DNA of 41,272 nt. Source: Cetobacterium sp. UBA6069 (GTDB lineage Bacteria > Fusobacteriota > Fusobacteriia > Fusobacteriales > Fusobacteriaceae). Shown here in pieces: positions 8,362 through 16,408 of this stretch. The notes under the pieces are model-generated. The model worked only from the letters and a program-made list of their open reading frames with translations, made no database searches and was not told where the DNA came from. Numbering within the stretch: position 1 is the first letter of the stretch; each line of letters starts with the position of its first letter. The stretch covers positions 1 to 41,272 of the forward strand of contig DIXX01000011.1 in the NCBI GenBank assembly GCA_002428805.1, written 5' to 3'. A program made the position numbers and the translations under genes.

Positions 8362-10116
8362 ATGAAAAATGTTATTGTTATAATAGATGGTAAAGAGGTA
8401 GAAGCTTTAGCAGGAACAACAATATTAGAAGCAGCAAAAAATGCTGGAATAAAAATACCGAGTCTATGTTACATGAATATTCCAGAGATTGGATTTAAAA
8501 ATGATTGTGCATCATGCAGAATATGTGTTGTAGAAGTAGTTGGAAGAAAAAATTTAGTTCCCTCTTGTGCAACACCAATTTCACCAGGAATGATAATAAA
8601 TACAAATACAATGGAAGTTTTAGAAAAAAGAAGAAACGTCTTAGAATTAATGTTATCAAATCATCCGACCGATTGTTTGATTTGTGCTAAAAATGGTAAA
8701 TGTGATTTACAAACTTTGGCCATGGAGTTTGGGATAAGAGATATTAGATTTAAAGGAAAGATTTTCGAATATAGAAGAGAGGTCTCACCTTCTATAGTTA
8801 GAGATTTAGATAAGTGTATAATGTGTAGAAGATGTGAAAATATGTGTAACAATATTCAGCAATGTCAGGTTTTATCAGCTATAAACAGAGGTTTTAAATC
8901 TGTTGTTTCTACGGCTTTTGAATCAGATTTAGATAAAACTAATTGTACATTCTGTGGGCAATGTGTCGCTGTTTGCCCTGTGGGGGCTTTATATGAAAAA
9001 GATTATACATGGGGGCTTATAAAAGATATAGCAAATCCAAGAAAAAGAGTTACAGTTCAAGTTGCCCCAGCTGTTAGAGTAGCGATAGGCGAGGAGTTTG
9101 GATACGAGCCAGGAACAAATGTAACAGGTAAGTTGGTTACAGCTTTAAAAAAATTAGGATTTGATGATGTATTTGATACGAACTACGCCGCCGATTTAAC
9201 AATAATGGAAGAAGCTGCAGAGTTTAAATTAAGACTAGAAAAATATTTAAATGGGGATAAAGGAGTAAAGCTACCTATATTAACTTCTTGCTGTCCTGCT
9301 TGGGTTAATTTTATAGAGTATCATTATCCTGATATGTTAGATATTCCATCTACTGCAAAGTCACCACAGCAGATGTTTGGAGCAGTTTTAAAAAATATAT
9401 GGGGGCCAGCAAGGGGAATAAAAAGAGATGAGGTAATAAATGTTTCAATAATGCCTTGTCTAGCTAAAAAATACGAAGCATCAAGAGAGGAGTTTTCTAC
9501 AGATGGAGTTCCTGATGTAGATTATTCGATTTCGACAAGAGAACTAGCCCATTTGTTGAAACAGTCAAATATAGATTTGAGAAAGTTAGAGGATTCAGAG
9601 TTTGATAATCCATTGGGATATTCTACAGGAGCAGCAGCTATATTTGGTAGAACGGGTGGAGTTATTGAAGCAGCAACAAGAACACTATATGAGTGGATGA
9701 CAAATGAAACGTTAGAAGAAGTTAATTTTGAATCAATGAGAGGAATGAATGGTATAAAAATTAGTGAGGTAAAAATAGGAGATACTGTTGTAAAAATTGC
9801 TATTGCAAATGGATTATCTTCAGCAAGGGAAGTTTTAGATAAGGTTAAATCAGGAGAGGAGTTTTTCCATGCGATAGAGATAATGGCATGTAAAGGAGGG
9901 TGTGTTGGAGGGGGAGGACAGCCTTATCACCACGGTGATTTTGAAAAAGTAATAAAAAGAGCAGAGGGGTTACAAAGTATTGATAATGGAAAAATGTTCA
10001 GAAAGTCACATGAAAATCCATATATACAATCTTTATATGAAAAATACTTAGAACATCCTTTAAGTTCAGAAGCTCATAGAATATTACATACAAAATATTA
10101 TTCTAAAAAAAATTAA
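8362..10116 (+). CDS. hydA: HydA: [FeFe] hydrogenase catalytic subunit
   Basis: HydA makes or oxidises H2 at the H-cluster. The 584-residue protein has an N-terminal plant-type [2Fe-2S] domain (Cys36, Cys52, Cys55, Cys69; Cys49 is an extra cysteine), the His-ligated [4Fe-4S] site (His101, Cys105, Cys108, Cys114), two further [4Fe-4S] sites (CIMCRRCENMCN and CTFCGQCVAVCPVG), and all three H-cluster signatures: TSCCPAW at 308-314, MPC at 364-366, and MACKGGCVGGGG with Cys510 and Cys514. The C-terminus (AHRILHTKYY) is the small-subunit-like domain. It lacks the extra C-terminal [2Fe-2S] domain of T. maritima HydA. With hydC and hydB it should form a group A bifurcating-type hydrogenase using NADH and reduced ferredoxin; bifurcation itself is inferred. 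Maturases HydEFG are not in the window. Confidence 0.96.
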   Translation: MKNVIVIIDGKEVEALAGTTILEAAKNAGIKIPSLCYMNIPEIGFKNDCASCRICVVEVVGRKNLVPSCATPISPGMIINTNTMEVLEKRRNVLELMLSNHPTDCLICAKNGKCDLQTLAMEFGIRDIRFKGKIFEYRREVSPSIVRDLDKCIMCRRCENMCNNIQQCQVLSAINRGFKSVVSTAFESDLDKTNCTFCGQCVAVCPVGALYEKDYTWGLIKDIANPRKRVTVQVAPAVRVAIGEEFGYEPGTNVTGKLVTALKKLGFDDVFDTNYAADLTIMEEAAEFKLRLEKYLNGDKGVKLPILTSCCPAWVNFIEYHYPDMLDIPSTAKSPQQMFGAVLKNIWGPARGIKRDEVINVSIMPCLAKKYEASREEFSTDGVPDVDYSISTRELAHLLKQSNIDLRKLEDSEFDNPLGYSTGAAAIFGRTGGVIEAATRTLYEWMTNETLEEVNFESMRGMNGIKISEVKIGDTVVKIAIANGLSSAREVLDKVKSGEEFFHAIEIMACKGGCVGGGGQPYHHGDFEKVIKRAEGLQSIDNGKMFRKSHENPYIQSLYEKYLEHPLSSEAHRILHTKYYSKKN

Positions 10117-10137
10117 AATTTAATAAAGATATTAGAA

Positions 10138-10175
10138 AAAAATAACAGTAGTACCGAACTACTGTTATTTTTGTT
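10138..10175 (+). terminator. Intrinsic terminator after hydA
   Basis: A perfect 15-bp stem (10138-10152 with 10158-10172) closes on ACCGA. The T run is part of the 3' arm, and more T-rich sequence follows. Confidence 0.85.
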
Positions 10176-10186
10176 GTCTTTAACTC

Positions 10187-10215
10187 TTTACAAAGGAATG
10201 ACAATGTAATATAAT
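10187..10215 (+). promoter_or_regulatory. Promoter of the pepT-like to accB operon
   Basis: TTTACA (10187-10192), a 17-bp spacer and a perfect TATAAT (10210-10215) lie between the hyd terminator and the ATG at 10259. This is the only clear promoter seen ahead of the twelve-gene run that ends at 18185. Confidence 0.8.
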
Positions 10216-10258
10216 CTAGAGAAGAATATCAAAAAATAGATAACCTGTGGGAGGGCAA

Positions 10259-11362
10259 ATGATAAGAGAAGCTAGATTAGTAGAAAATTTTTTAGATATG
10301 GTAAAGATTTCATCTCCTTCAAAAAATGAAAGAGCGATAGGAGATTATTTAATTAAATTATTAGAAGATCTTGGATTAGAAGTAAAGGAAGATAATGCTG
10401 GAGAGATAAACGGTGGAAACTGTGGAAATATAATAGGTGTTTTAAAATCACCGGGTAAAAAAAGATTTTTATTTAGTGCGCATATGGATACAGTAGTACC
10501 TTGCGAAAAAATAACTCCGATAGTGGAGAATGGAGTTATAAAATCAGATGGAACATCTATATTAGGTGGAGATGACAAAGGTGGAATAGCTGCTATAATA
10601 GAGATGTTAAGAGTAATAAAAGAGAATAACTTAGAGCATCCAGAAATCATAGTTGTTTTTTCTATGGCAGAAGAGATTGGACTGTTAGGATCGAAAGTTT
10701 TTGATATCGAAAGCTATGGTGTAGACTTTGGATTTATTTTAGATTCGAGTGGAAAGCCAGGAAAAATAATAACAAAAGCCCCTTCCGCAGCAAGAGGTAT
10801 TATAACAATAGTAGGAAAACCAGCTCATGCAGGAATATCACCTGAAAGCGGAATCAACGCTTTAACAGTTGCTGCACATGCAATTACAAAAATAAAATTA
10901 GGAAGAATTGATTCTGAAACAACATCAAATATTGGTGTGGTTAAAGGTGGGCAAGCAACAAATATTGTAATGCCTTCTGTTGAATTAGATTATGAAGCAA
11001 GAAGTTTATCTAATGAAAAATTAGAAATTTTATTAAAAGAAACATTCCAAATATTTGAAGATGTTTGTAAAGAGTTTGGAGCTAAAATAGAAAATACAGT
11101 AAAAGTAGAGTATCCTGGATTTGCTTTAGAAGACAATGCTGAGGTTGTAGAGATAGTAAAAGCAGCTTGTAAAAAAATTGGAATAGAAAGTGAAACAGTT
11201 TCTTCAGGTGGAGGAAGTGATACAAACATCTATAATAGCAAAGGTGTTCCAAGCGTGAATTTAGCAGTAGGAATGTCAAAGGTACATACATTAGAGGAGT
11301 ATATTGAAATAAAAGATTTAGTTGATCTATCAAAAATATTAGTTGAAATTATAAAAGGATAG
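10259..11362 (+). CDS. PepT-like M20 family metallopeptidase
   Basis: This cytoplasmic zinc peptidase of family M20 resembles the PepT-like group (TIGR01883). The ATG at 10259 follows GGGAGGGC and gives 367 residues; a GTG at 10247 would start inside the ribosome site. Metal and catalytic motifs are visible: SAHMDTVVP, LGGDDKGGIAA, VVFSMAEEIGLLGSK (the Glu-Glu pair) and the dimerisation-domain motif GKPAHAGISPESGINA. Near the C-terminus SSGGGSDTNIYNSKGVPSV is typical of the group. It probably trims di- or tripeptides; substrate preference cannot be read from sequence. It is the first gene of a long operon, 2 bp before mreC. Confidence 0.9.
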   Translation: MIREARLVENFLDMVKISSPSKNERAIGDYLIKLLEDLGLEVKEDNAGEINGGNCGNIIGVLKSPGKKRFLFSAHMDTVVPCEKITPIVENGVIKSDGTSILGGDDKGGIAAIIEMLRVIKENNLEHPEIIVVFSMAEEIGLLGSKVFDIESYGVDFGFILDSSGKPGKIITKAPSAARGIITIVGKPAHAGISPESGINALTVAAHAITKIKLGRIDSETTSNIGVVKGGQATNIVMPSVELDYEARSLSNEKLEILLKETFQIFEDVCKEFGAKIENTVKVEYPGFALEDNAEVVEIVKAACKKIGIESETVSSGGGSDTNIYNSKGVPSVNLAVGMSKVHTLEEYIEIKDLVDLSKILVEIIKG

Positions 11363-11364
11363 AG

Positions 11365-12171
11365 ATGAAAATAGGGAAGAAAAAAGGTGGAGTTTTAAAT
11401 ATAATATACTTACTAATAGTTATAATGGTTGTAGTTTTTTTTGCAAAAGATGTTTTTATGTATACTATGACAGAGATTGAAGAATTTCTACTTCCATTTC
11501 AATCTCGTATATATTTTTTAGGTAAAACAGCAAAAGAAAGCACTGAAAGTGTTATAAATTACAAAGAGTTAGTTTCTGAAAATAGTAAATTAAAGGAAAC
11601 AATAGCTGAAAAATCACTGGTTGAAGAAAAAAATCAGAGATTATTAGAAGAGAATACAAGGTTGAGAGATCTTTTAGAAATGAAAGAGCACTTTAAATTT
11701 AAATTTAAAGTTGGGAAAATAAGTTTCAAGCAAACAAGAGAGATGTATGAAAGTTTTGCAATAAACCTTGGAGAAACAGAAGGAATAGAAAAAAATATGC
11801 CAGTACTTTTTAAAGAGACGTTGATAGGACGTGTAGAGAAAGTATTTAAAAACTATTCAGTTGTACAGATGATTACTTTTCAAGATTCGATAGTTAGTGC
11901 GAATGCAGGAGATAATACGATAGGGATTATAAAAGGAAATAGAAGTGAGGAATTAATCTTTGAACCGGTTTCATTTCATGAAGCTCAATTGAAGGTTGGA
12001 GATAAAATCTCAACTTCTGGAATTAGTGATGTTTATCCAAAAGGATTATCGATCGGAGAGATTGCAGAGATAAAAACTAAATATGACAAAACCTTCGAAT
12101 ATGTTGTGAAGCTGCCGTTTAATATAATAGATATGAATGAGATAATAGTTCTTACAGAGGTGGATAGATAA
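11365..12171 (+). CDS. mreC: Rod shape-determining protein MreC
   Basis: MreC is a bitopic inner-membrane protein that links the MreB/RodA elongation machinery to periplasmic cell-wall synthases. The 268-residue protein has one N-terminal transmembrane helix (about residues 10-28), a coiled coil (about 60-110, ENSKLKETIAEKSLVEEKNQ), then the paired beta-barrel domain with the family signature GDKISTSGISDVYPKGLSIG. The length is normal. The usual partners mreB and mreD are not adjacent: it follows a peptidase by 2 bp and overlaps a LolA-like gene by 1 bp at TAATG. The start at 11365 is preceded by a purine-rich AAAAGGATAGAG. Confidence 0.92.
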   Translation: MKIGKKKGGVLNIIYLLIVIMVVVFFAKDVFMYTMTEIEEFLLPFQSRIYFLGKTAKESTESVINYKELVSENSKLKETIAEKSLVEEKNQRLLEENTRLRDLLEMKEHFKFKFKVGKISFKQTREMYESFAINLGETEGIEKNMPVLFKETLIGRVEKVFKNYSVVQMITFQDSIVSANAGDNTIGIIKGNRSEELIFEPVSFHEAQLKVGDKISTSGISDVYPKGLSIGEIAEIKTKYDKTFEYVVKLPFNIIDMNEIIVLTEVDR

Positions 12172-12722
12172 TGAAAATATTTTATATGTTTCTAGTTATA
12201 TCATCATCGCTTTTTGCAACAGTTAATAGAATATCGGATATAAAGGATATTTATTCAGATGTAAAAGAAACCATTTATTTAAATGGAGAGCAAAGAAAAA
12301 AAGAGTATAATATAGAATATGTTGCTCAGGATTATTTAAGAAAAGAGATGTTACTTCCAAATGTAAATAAAGGCGAAGTTTTTCAATATGAAAATGGAGA
12401 GTCATATCAATACATACCTTTATTTAATGAAGTTTCAAAAAATAAAGGCGAAGATGTGAGTAATTTTTTATCAATTATTAATGATTTGAAAATAAAAGAT
12501 CAAAATGATAAAATATTTAGTAAAAATTATTATGATGGAAAAGTAAAAGAGATAAAATATAAAGATATTTACACAATAAAAGTGAGTCAATATAAAAAAA
12601 TAAATGGATATTTGTTACCTGTTAAAATGGAAATTTTTGAAAAAAACACTAAAGTAGCAGACTTAAATTTAGAAAATACAAAAGTTAATAGTGGCCTTAA
12701 AAGAAAGGAACTAAAAAAATGA
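12171..12722 (+). CDS. LolA-like periplasmic protein
   Basis: The 183-residue protein has a signal peptide (MKIFYMFLVISSSLFAT, cleavage probably after Ala17) and a beta-rich body. The pattern EYVAQDYLRKEMLLP followed by GEVFQYENGESYQYIP resembles the LolA/RseB-type half-barrel of lipoprotein-carrier-like proteins (loss-of-structure equation of residues and film-like strands); similarity is modest. LolA proper carries lipoproteins from the inner to the outer membrane. Whether this one does so is an inference from fold-like features and from the diderm setting. It overlaps the mreC stop by 1 nt and the recO start by 4 nt (ATGA), so it is translationally coupled to both. Confidence 0.6.
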   Translation: MKIFYMFLVISSSLFATVNRISDIKDIYSDVKETIYLNGEQRKKEYNIEYVAQDYLRKEMLLPNVNKGEVFQYENGESYQYIPLFNEVSKNKGEDVSNFLSIINDLKIKDQNDKIFSKNYYDGKVKEIKYKDIYTIKVSQYKKINGYLLPVKMEIFEKNTKVADLNLENTKVNSGLKRKELKK

Positions 12723-13423
12723 AATTTATAAAAACTAAGGGATTGATAATAAAAAAAGTAGATTTTGGAGAGGGCGATAGAATTATAACAGTTTTTTCTG
12801 AAAACTTTGGAAAGATTGATCTCTTGGTTAAAGGAATTAGAAAAAGTAAAAAAAGAGACCAGAGTTCGGTAGATTTATTAACTCTATCAGATTTTACATT
12901 TTATAAAAAAGGTGATAGTTTTATACTGAATACGATTGATCCTATAGATTTTTTTTATGATTTGAAAAAAGATATAGAAAAATTAGAGGTCGCATCTTAT
13001 ATTCTCTCTATAGTTAATGAACTAATTTTGCCAGGTGAGAGAAAAAAAGAGTTTTTTCAAAGATTAGAAAAGACCTTGCATTTTATTGGAAAAAAAAATA
13101 GCTATACTAATTTTTTATTAGTTTTAAAAATGCTGAATTGGATGATAAAAAATGAAGGATATAGAATAGATATATCTGGTCAAAAATATTTTAATATTTC
13201 TGAATCAGTAATAAGTGATTTTGGAAATGATAAGGTCATTCCTTTAAAGAAAGAGTTATTTGAAGTGTTGTCAAATGTAGAGAAGGCTGAATCAATCTCA
13301 GAAGAAAAAATAAATATTAATACGGTGATTGATGCAATTGTTCTTTATGAAAAATATATAAACTATCATTTAGATACGAAATTAAATCTAAAGAAACATT
13401 TATTTGGAGGTTACTCATGTTAA
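12719..13423 (+). CDS. recO: DNA repair protein RecO
   Basis: RecO helps RecR load RecA onto SSB-coated single-stranded DNA in the RecFOR pathway. The 234-residue protein has the N-terminal OB fold (IKTKGLIIKKVDFGEGDRII, TVFSENFGKIDLLVKGIRKS) and the helical C-terminal domain. The four-cysteine zinc finger found in many RecO proteins is absent: the only Cys is the last residue. The central segment where it would lie is Lys- and Asn-rich. The start overlaps the previous stop (ATGA at 12719) and the end overlaps the next gene by 7 bp. Identification rests on the clear N-terminal motif. Confidence 0.9.
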   Translation: MKFIKTKGLIIKKVDFGEGDRIITVFSENFGKIDLLVKGIRKSKKRDQSSVDLLTLSDFTFYKKGDSFILNTIDPIDFFYDLKKDIEKLEVASYILSIVNELILPGERKKEFFQRLEKTLHFIGKKNSYTNFLLVLKMLNWMIKNEGYRIDISGQKYFNISESVISDFGNDKVIPLKKELFEVLSNVEKAESISEEKININTVIDAIVLYEKYINYHLDTKLNLKKHLFGGYSC

Positions 13424-13887
13424 ACATAGTTAAAATAACTGACTATATGTCAGAGGAACTAATATCACTTGATCTAAAAGCTAAAAATAAAGATGAAGCA
13501 CTAAAAGAATTATCAACTTTGATAGGAAAATCAGAGAGAATAAACAAAAAAGATGTGATATATAAAGCTCTTCTAGAAAGAGAAAATTTAGGGAGTACAG
13601 GGATAGGAAAAGGGGTAGCAATACCGCATGCTAAAACTGATGCAGCTGAGAGTTTAACAATAGCTTTTGGAATAAGTAGAGAAGGAGTAGATTTTAAATC
13701 TTTAGATCAAGAAAAAGTAAAAATATTTTTTGTATTTGCATCACCGTTTAAAGATAGTCAAATTTATTTAAAAGTACTGGCAAGAATTTCAAGATTAATA
13801 AGAGATGAAAATTTTAGAGAAAAGCTTTTAAATTGTGAAAATGCAAAAGAGATTTTAGAGTGTATAGACAAAGAGGAAGCTTTATAG
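13417..13887 (+). CDS. PTS EIIA domain protein, fructose/PtsN type
   Basis: This is a 156-residue stand-alone EIIA domain of the fructose-mannitol/nitrogen-PTS family. The phosphorylated histidine is His71 in GIGKGVAIPHAKT, the diagnostic motif. The C-terminal half (KIFFVFASPFKDSQIYLKVL) is also typical. No EIIB, EIIC or HPr gene is adjacent, so it is more likely a regulatory EIIA (PtsN-like) or part of a split permease than a dedicated transporter. The ATG at 13417 lies inside the recO end and is preceded by TTTGGAGG, so it is coupled to recO. Confidence 0.9.
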   Translation: MLNIVKITDYMSEELISLDLKAKNKDEALKELSTLIGKSERINKKDVIYKALLERENLGSTGIGKGVAIPHAKTDAAESLTIAFGISREGVDFKSLDQEKVKIFFVFASPFKDSQIYLKVLARISRLIRDENFREKLLNCENAKEILECIDKEEAL

Positions 13888-13896
13888 GGAGAGAGT

Positions 13897-14358
13897 ATGA
13901 GATGTCCATTTTGTAATAGTGAAGACACAAAAGTAATAGATAGTAGAGCATTTTCAGAGAATAATTCAATAAAAAGAAGAAGAGTATGTAATAGTTGTGA
14001 AAAGAGATTTACTACCTATGAAAGAATAGAGGAAAATCCAATCTATGTAGTTAAAAAAAATAAAAGTAGAGAAAAGTTCAACAAAGAAAAACTATTAAGA
14101 GGATTAGAAAGAGCAACTAATAAAAGAAACATAAGTAGAGATGACTTAGAAAAATTTATTGCTGATGTGGAAAAAGTAATACAAAACACTTTAAAAAATG
14201 AGATAACAACACAGGAGTTAGGGGAGCTTGTACTAGATAAATTAAAAGAGTTAGATGAAGTTGCATATGTTAGATTTGCATCTGTATATAAAGAATTTGA
14301 TGATATAAAATCTTTTATTGATACTGTTGAAGATATAAAAAAGGATAAAAAAATATGA
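13897..14358 (+). CDS. nrdR: Transcriptional repressor NrdR
   Basis: NrdR represses ribonucleotide reductase genes in response to dATP/ATP. The 153-residue length is normal. The zinc ribbon uses Cys3, Cys6, Cys31 and Cys34 (MRCPFCNSEDTKVIDSR and RRVCNSCEKRF). The ATP-cone domain follows from about residue 48 (YVVKKNKSREKFNKEKLLRG). No nrd genes are in this window, so its targets lie elsewhere. It is 9 bp after the EIIA gene and overlaps aroQ by 4 bp (ATGA). Confidence 0.97.
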   Translation: MRCPFCNSEDTKVIDSRAFSENNSIKRRRVCNSCEKRFTTYERIEENPIYVVKKNKSREKFNKEKLLRGLERATNKRNISRDDLEKFIADVEKVIQNTLKNEITTQELGELVLDKLKELDEVAYVRFASVYKEFDDIKSFIDTVEDIKKDKKI

Positions 14359-14786
14359 AAGTTCTAATTATAAATGGACCAAATTTAAATTTTCTAGGAA
14401 AAAGAGAACCTGAAATTTACGGAAAAAAAACCTTAGATATAATAAATAATGAGGTTGAAATATTTGGAAAAACCCTGGAAATAGAATTAAGTTTTTATCA
14501 ATCAAATCATGAAGGTTTTATAATTGATAAAATTCAGGAAGTATATACTGAGATTGATTACTTAATAATAAATCCAGGGGCATTAACACATTACGGAATA
14601 GGAATAAGGGATGCGATTTTGTCAACTAATATGAAAACAATAGAGGTTCATTTATCTAATGTTTACTCTAGGGAGGAGTTTAGACATAAATCTGTAATAT
14701 CAGATATATGTATAGGTAAAATTACTGGTTTCGGTTCTGAAGGCTATAAAATGGCTCTTCAATACTTGAGTAGTTTAAAAAAATAG
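14355..14786 (+). CDS. aroQ: Type II 3-dehydroquinate dehydratase
   Basis: AroQ converts 3-dehydroquinate to 3-dehydroshikimate in the shikimate pathway. The 143-residue length matches the small dodecameric type II enzyme. Motifs are INGPNLNFLGKREPEIYG (with the catalytic Arg and Tyr), YQSNHEGFIIDKIQ, INPGALTHYGIGIRDAI and EVHLSNVYSREEFRHKS. It is coupled to nrdR by ATGA. No other shikimate genes are nearby, so it was probably recruited into a mixed housekeeping operon. Confidence 0.97.
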   Translation: MKVLIINGPNLNFLGKREPEIYGKKTLDIINNEVEIFGKTLEIELSFYQSNHEGFIIDKIQEVYTEIDYLIINPGALTHYGIGIRDAILSTNMKTIEVHLSNVYSREEFRHKSVISDICIGKITGFGSEGYKMALQYLSSLKK

Positions 14787-14794
14787 GAGGCAGA

Positions 14795-15724
14795 ATGAGA
14801 ATTTTATTTATGGGAACACCGGAATTTGCGGTTCCGTCGTTAGATATATTAAGAAAAAAACATGAAATTGTAGGGATATTTACAAAAGTAGATAAACCAA
14901 ATACAAGAGGAAAGAAAATAAAGTACACGCCAGTTAAGGAATATGGATTAGAAAATAATATACCGGTTTATCAACCAAATTCATTGAAAACAGATGAAAC
15001 ATTCAATTTAGTGAAAGAGTTAAATCCAGATTTAATTGTAGTTGTTGCTTATGGGAAAATAATTCCAAATAATATAATTGATTTTCCAAAGTATGGAATA
15101 ATAAATGTTCATTCATCGTTACTTCCAAAGTTTAGAGGTGCAGCTCCTATAAATGCAGCTATTATAGCTGGGGAAAAAGAAAGTGGAGTAACAATTATGG
15201 ATATAGCAGAGGAACTTGATGCAGGAGATATCATATTAAAAGGAACGACTCCTATATTTGAGGAAGATACATTTTTAACTTTACATGATAGATTAAAGGT
15301 TATTGGAGCAGAAAAACTTGATGAAGCTGTAGACCAAATTCAAAATGGAACAGCTCAAAGAGAGGTTCAAGACCACTCAGCTGTAACATTTGTAAAACCG
15401 TATAAAAAAACTGATTGTATAATCGACTGGAGCAAAACAGAAGAAGAGATTTTTAATTTCGTAAGAGGAATGAATCCTTTCCCAACTGCTTATACAACTC
15501 ATGGAGAAAAAATATTAAAAGTTTATGCTGTAGAAAAACTTAATAGAGTTTATAAAGGGGAAAACGGAGAAATAGTAGATTCTATAAAGGGAAAAGGATT
15601 TGTTGTAAAAGTAGGAAATGGAAGCCTAATTTTAATAGAGATTAAACCTGAAAATAAGAGAAATATTTCAGGAAAAGATAGTATAAATGGTAATTTATTT
15701 AAAATAGGAGAAATTTTAAACTAA
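14795..15724 (+). CDS. fmt: Methionyl-tRNA formyltransferase
   Basis: Fmt formylates initiator Met-tRNA with 10-formyl-tetrahydrofolate. The 309-residue length is normal. The N-terminal Rossmann-like domain shows MRILFMGTPEFAVPSLDIL, the formyl-THF loop VVAYGKIIPNNII, and the catalytic region NVHSSLLPKFRGAAPINAAI with the later GVTIMDIAEELDAGDI. The C-terminal OB-like domain starts near residue 205. It lies 8 bp after aroQ. FolD, which supplies 10-formyl-THF, is two genes downstream, so the operon pairs cofactor and consumer. The def gene, often beside fmt, is absent here. Confidence 0.98.
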   Translation: MRILFMGTPEFAVPSLDILRKKHEIVGIFTKVDKPNTRGKKIKYTPVKEYGLENNIPVYQPNSLKTDETFNLVKELNPDLIVVVAYGKIIPNNIIDFPKYGIINVHSSLLPKFRGAAPINAAIIAGEKESGVTIMDIAEELDAGDIILKGTTPIFEEDTFLTLHDRLKVIGAEKLDEAVDQIQNGTAQREVQDHSAVTFVKPYKKTDCIIDWSKTEEEIFNFVRGMNPFPTAYTTHGEKILKVYAVEKLNRVYKGENGEIVDSIKGKGFVVKVGNGSLILIEIKPENKRNISGKDSINGNLFKIGEILN

Positions 15725-15755
15725 ACTAAAATTAAATTGGGGGAGATGTAAAACA

Positions 15756-16406
15756 ATGAAAGCTTCAGAAAAAAAAGAGAAAATTTCAAGAAAAACTATA
15801 GAAAGATTGACGATGTATTTAAAGTGTTTAGAAAAATTTTCGCCAGAGGATTATATCTCATCCGAAGAGATGGGTGTCTTGTTAGGAGTTACTGCAGCAC
15901 AGATAAGAAAAGATTTTTCTGGTTTTATAATGGATATAGAGTCATGTATAGGAATAAGGGGCAAAGGGTATAACGTAAAATGTCTTTACGAAATGATTGA
16001 AAATATATTGGGAATAAATAAACAAAATAATGTAATAATTGTTGGAGCTGGAAAATTGGGAAATGCGATATTACTAGAGGGAGATATAGACAAACCTAGA
16101 TTTAATATTGTTGGAATTTTTGATATAACAAAGAGTAGAATTGGAAAAGAGTACAAAGGTATAAAAATAAGTAATGTGAGCGATATTCCTAGAATTGCTG
16201 CGGAACAAAAGATAGATTTGGCAATTATAACAGAAAATAAATCAATAGCTCAACAAGTTACAGATATAGTTACTCAATCAGGAATAAAAGCAATATTAAA
16301 TATGACATCTTTAGAGATTAAAGTTCCAAAAGATGTTGTAATTGAACATATAGATTTAAATAGAAAACTTCAAGAATTAAATTACTGGAAAGAAAAGGTG
16401 GAATAG
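15756..16406 (+). CDS. rex: Redox-sensing transcriptional repressor Rex
   Basis: Rex binds DNA when NADH is low and releases it when NADH binds, so it derepresses fermentative and hydrogen-evolving pathways. The 216-residue protein has a winged helix (SRKTIERLTMYLKCLEKF, then VTAAQIRKDFSGF) and a Rossmann domain with VGAGKLGNAIL. The C-terminal domain-swapped helix (EHIDLNRKLQELNYW) fits Rex. The ATG at 15756 is preceded by GGGGGAG, an unusually G-rich ribosome site that is perfectly complementary to 34282-34288 of the small RNA candidate. It lies within the operon, 31 bp after fmt. hydCBA at 6032 is a plausible regulon member, although no Rex box was found there. Confidence 0.96.
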   Translation: MKASEKKEKISRKTIERLTMYLKCLEKFSPEDYISSEEMGVLLGVTAAQIRKDFSGFIMDIESCIGIRGKGYNVKCLYEMIENILGINKQNNVIIVGAGKLGNAILLEGDIDKPRFNIVGIFDITKSRIGKEYKGIKISNVSDIPRIAAEQKIDLAIITENKSIAQQVTDIVTQSGIKAILNMTSLEIKVPKDVVIEHIDLNRKLQELNYWKEKVE

Positions 16407-16408
16407 TA

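Noticed and set aside
10345..10650. Minus-strand open frame of 101 codons inside the PepT-like gene
   Set aside because: It lies fully inside a gene with clear M20 motifs, has no ribosome site and a composition typical of an antisense shadow.
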